From: Oscillospiraceae bacterium
GTDB taxonomy: Bacteria > Bacillota > Clostridia > Oscillospirales > UBA929
Direction: 5' to 3'
Assembly: GCA_031255175.1 (NCBI GenBank)
Contig: JAIRTA010000068.1
Coordinates: 1 to 43,883 of the forward strand
Length of the DNA: 43,883 nt
This document shows, in pieces, positions 42,468-43,883 of this stretch (the stretch's first letter is position 1; the number at the start of each line of letters is the position of its first letter). Both the position numbers and the translations under genes were made by a program. Under the pieces are notes generated by a model. It made no database searches. It was not told where the DNA came from and saw only the letters and a list, made by a program, of their open reading frames with translations.

Positions 42468-43883
42468 ATTACGAGATGGTGGCGGGGCTCGAAGTGCACG
42501 TGGAGCTGTCCACGGCCTCCAAGATCTTCTGCGGTTGTGTCACCGATTTCGGCGGGGAGCCGAACACACACGTCTGCCCCGTCTGCACCGGGATGCCGGG
42601 CACACTGCCCGTGCTGAACCGCGCGGTGGTGGAATTTGCCGTGCGCACGGGGCTGGCGCTACGCTGCGACATCACGCGCCGCGGCAAATTTGACCGCAAG
42701 AACTATTTCTACCCCGACCTGCCGAAGGCCTATCAGGTGTCGCAGCTCTACCTGCCGATCTGCCGCAACGGCGCGCTGGACATCGGCGGCGGCAAAACGA
42801 TCGGCATCCACGAGATCCACATGGAGGAGGACGCGGGGAAGCTGATCCACGACCCGTGGGACGACTGCACGCTGGTGGACTTCAACCGCTGCGGGGTGCC
42901 GCTGCTGGAGATCGTCTCCGAGCCGGACTTTCGCAGCGCCGGGGAGGTCATCGCTTACCTCGAAAAGCTGCGCGAGATCCTTCTCTACCTCGGCGTCTCC
43001 GACTGCAAGATGCAGGAGGGCTCGATGCGCGCGGACATCAACCTGTCGGTGCGCCCCGAGGGCCAGGCCGCGCTCGGCACCCGCACCGAGATGAAAAACA
43101 TGAACTCCTTCAAGGCCATCGCCCGGGCCGTCGAGAGCGAGACGAAGCGGCAGATTGAGGTGCTGCGGGCCGGCGGGCGGGTGCGCCAGGAGACACGCCG
43201 CTGGGACGACAACAAGGACGCGAGCTTTGCGATGCGCTCGAAGGAAAACGCCCAGGACTACCGGTACTTTCCCGAACCGGACCTGCTGCCCGTGCACATC
43301 GACGACGCGTGGATCGACCGGGTCCGCCGGGAGATGCCCGAGCTGGCGGAGGACAAGCGCCGGCGCTACCGGGAGGACTTCGGCCTGCCCGAATACGACG
43401 CCCGGCAGCTCACCTCCGAGCGGGCGTGGGCGCGCCTCTTTGAGGAGACGGCGGCCCGCACAGGCCGCCCCAAGGCGGCGGCGAACCTGATCATGACGGA
43501 CATCATGCGCATGACGGGCGACAGCGGCCTGCTGCCGGAGGCCCTGACGCTGGACCCCGCCAAGCTGGCCGCGCTGATCGACCTGATCGAGGGGGGGAAG
43601 ATCAACCGCACCGTGGGCAAGAAGGTGCTCGAGCAGGTGTTCTTCCACGACGTGGACCCCGGGACCTACGTACAGGCGCAGGGCCTGCTCCTCGTCGGCG
43701 ACCCGGACCTCATACGCGCGGCCGTCGAAAAGGCGCTGGGCGACAACCCAAAGTCCGTCGAGGACTACAAGAGCGGCAAAGAGAAGGCCTTCGGCTTCCT
43801 GGTGGGCCAAACCATGCGCGCCCTCGGCGGCAAAGCCGACCCGCAACTCGTAAACCGCCTGGTGCGCGAAGCCCTGACGGGGG
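42464..43883 (+). CDS. gatB: Asp/Glu-tRNA(Asn/Gln) amidotransferase subunit B (last residues beyond window)
   Basis: 473 codons from ATG 42464 (GAGGAGG upstream) run to the window edge without a stop, almost the full family length of about 475-480 aa. GatB phosphorylates and amidates Asp- or Glu-tRNA; the 'VAGLEVHVELSTASKIFCGC' N-terminal motif, the zinc-site cysteines (CGC and 'HVCPVCTGMPG'), 'NYFYPDLPKAYQVSQ' and 'MRADINLSVRP' are intact. The C-terminal YqeY-like tail domain that grips tRNA is present ('INRTVGKKVLEQVF', 'GFLVGQTMRALGGKADP'). Confidence 0.98.
   Translation, partial: MNYEMVAGLEVHVELSTASKIFCGCVTDFGGEPNTHVCPVCTGMPGTLPVLNRAVVEFAVRTGLALRCDITRRGKFDRKNYFYPDLPKAYQVSQLYLPICRNGALDIGGGKTIGIHEIHMEEDAGKLIHDPWDDCTLVDFNRCGVPLLEIVSEPDFRSAGEVIAYLEKLREILLYLGVSDCKMQEGSMRADINLSVRPEGQAALGTRTEMKNMNSFKAIARAVESETKRQIEVLRAGGRVRQETRRWDDNKDASFAMRSKENAQDYRYFPEPDLLPVHIDDAWIDRVRREMPELAEDKRRRYREDFGLPEYDARQLTSERAWARLFEETAARTGRPKAAANLIMTDIMRMTGDSGLLPEALTLDPAKLAALIDLIEGGKINRTVGKKVLEQVFFHDVDPGTYVQAQGLLLVGDPDLIRAAVEKALGDNPKSVEDYKSGKEKAFGFLVGQTMRALGGKADPQLVNRLVREALTG

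Overview
The window looks like the chromosome of an anaerobic, motile, Gram-positive member of the Clostridia with a GC-rich genome. The signs are intrinsic terminators, consensus sigma-A promoters with 17-bp spacers and strong GGAGG ribosome sites. A T-box leader, an L10 leader, S-layer homology (SLH) domains, a flagellar operon, a BofC-like protein, rubredoxin and a hybrid-cluster protein point the same way. The species cannot be named from the sequence. Long antisense ORFs are common because of the base composition and are left out.

Layout. 1-3.35 kb (minus): fliI-fliJ-motE-like-fliK, the export ATPase end of a flagellar operon. 3.35-4.2 kb: a non-coding divergent region with AT-rich palindromes. 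4.2-6.3 kb: a membrane pyrophosphatase. 6.4-10 kb (minus): a large XRE regulator, rubredoxin, a probable 6S RNA, a DUF1292 protein and a BofC-like membrane protein, with heptamer minisatellites between genes. 10-11.3 kb (minus): rplJ-rplL with L10 leader and attenuator. 11.4-13.6 kb: a PTS-EIIC-like membrane domain fused to an EAL domain. 13.6-18.5 kb (minus): a WG-repeat lipoprotein, a RelE/Phd toxin-antitoxin pair, a truncated Rpn-type gene, an AlbA_2/ATPase regulator and an XRE plus membrane-protein pair. 18.7-22.2 kb (minus): a secreted GH3 glycosidase with a leader of nearly 500 nt.

22.4-23.8 kb is an AT-rich island (GNAT acetyltransferase, PnuC-like membrane protein). 24-25.4 kb is a DUF4143-type ATPase. 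25.4-30.4 kb holds a DUF6796-like membrane protein, a Crp/Fnr regulator divergent from a ferredoxin-hcp pair (nitrosative stress), and a MerR/GyrI-type regulator. 30.6-33.4 kb (minus) has a second AlbA_2 gene behind a small HTH gene, and an XRE-pentapeptide fusion. Small repeats derived from the ferredoxin/hcp region are scattered here, with a decayed copy of the DUF4143 ATPase end. 34.1-38.7 kb encodes a secreted 1524-aa SLH protein with two esterase-like units that both appear to lack the catalytic serine.

38.8-43.9 kb is a T-box-controlled operon, aspS2-gatC-gatA-gatB. A non-discriminating AspRS makes Asp-tRNA(Asn) and GatCAB converts it to Asn-tRNA(Asn). The T-box carries an AAC (Asn) specifier candidate, which fits this job.
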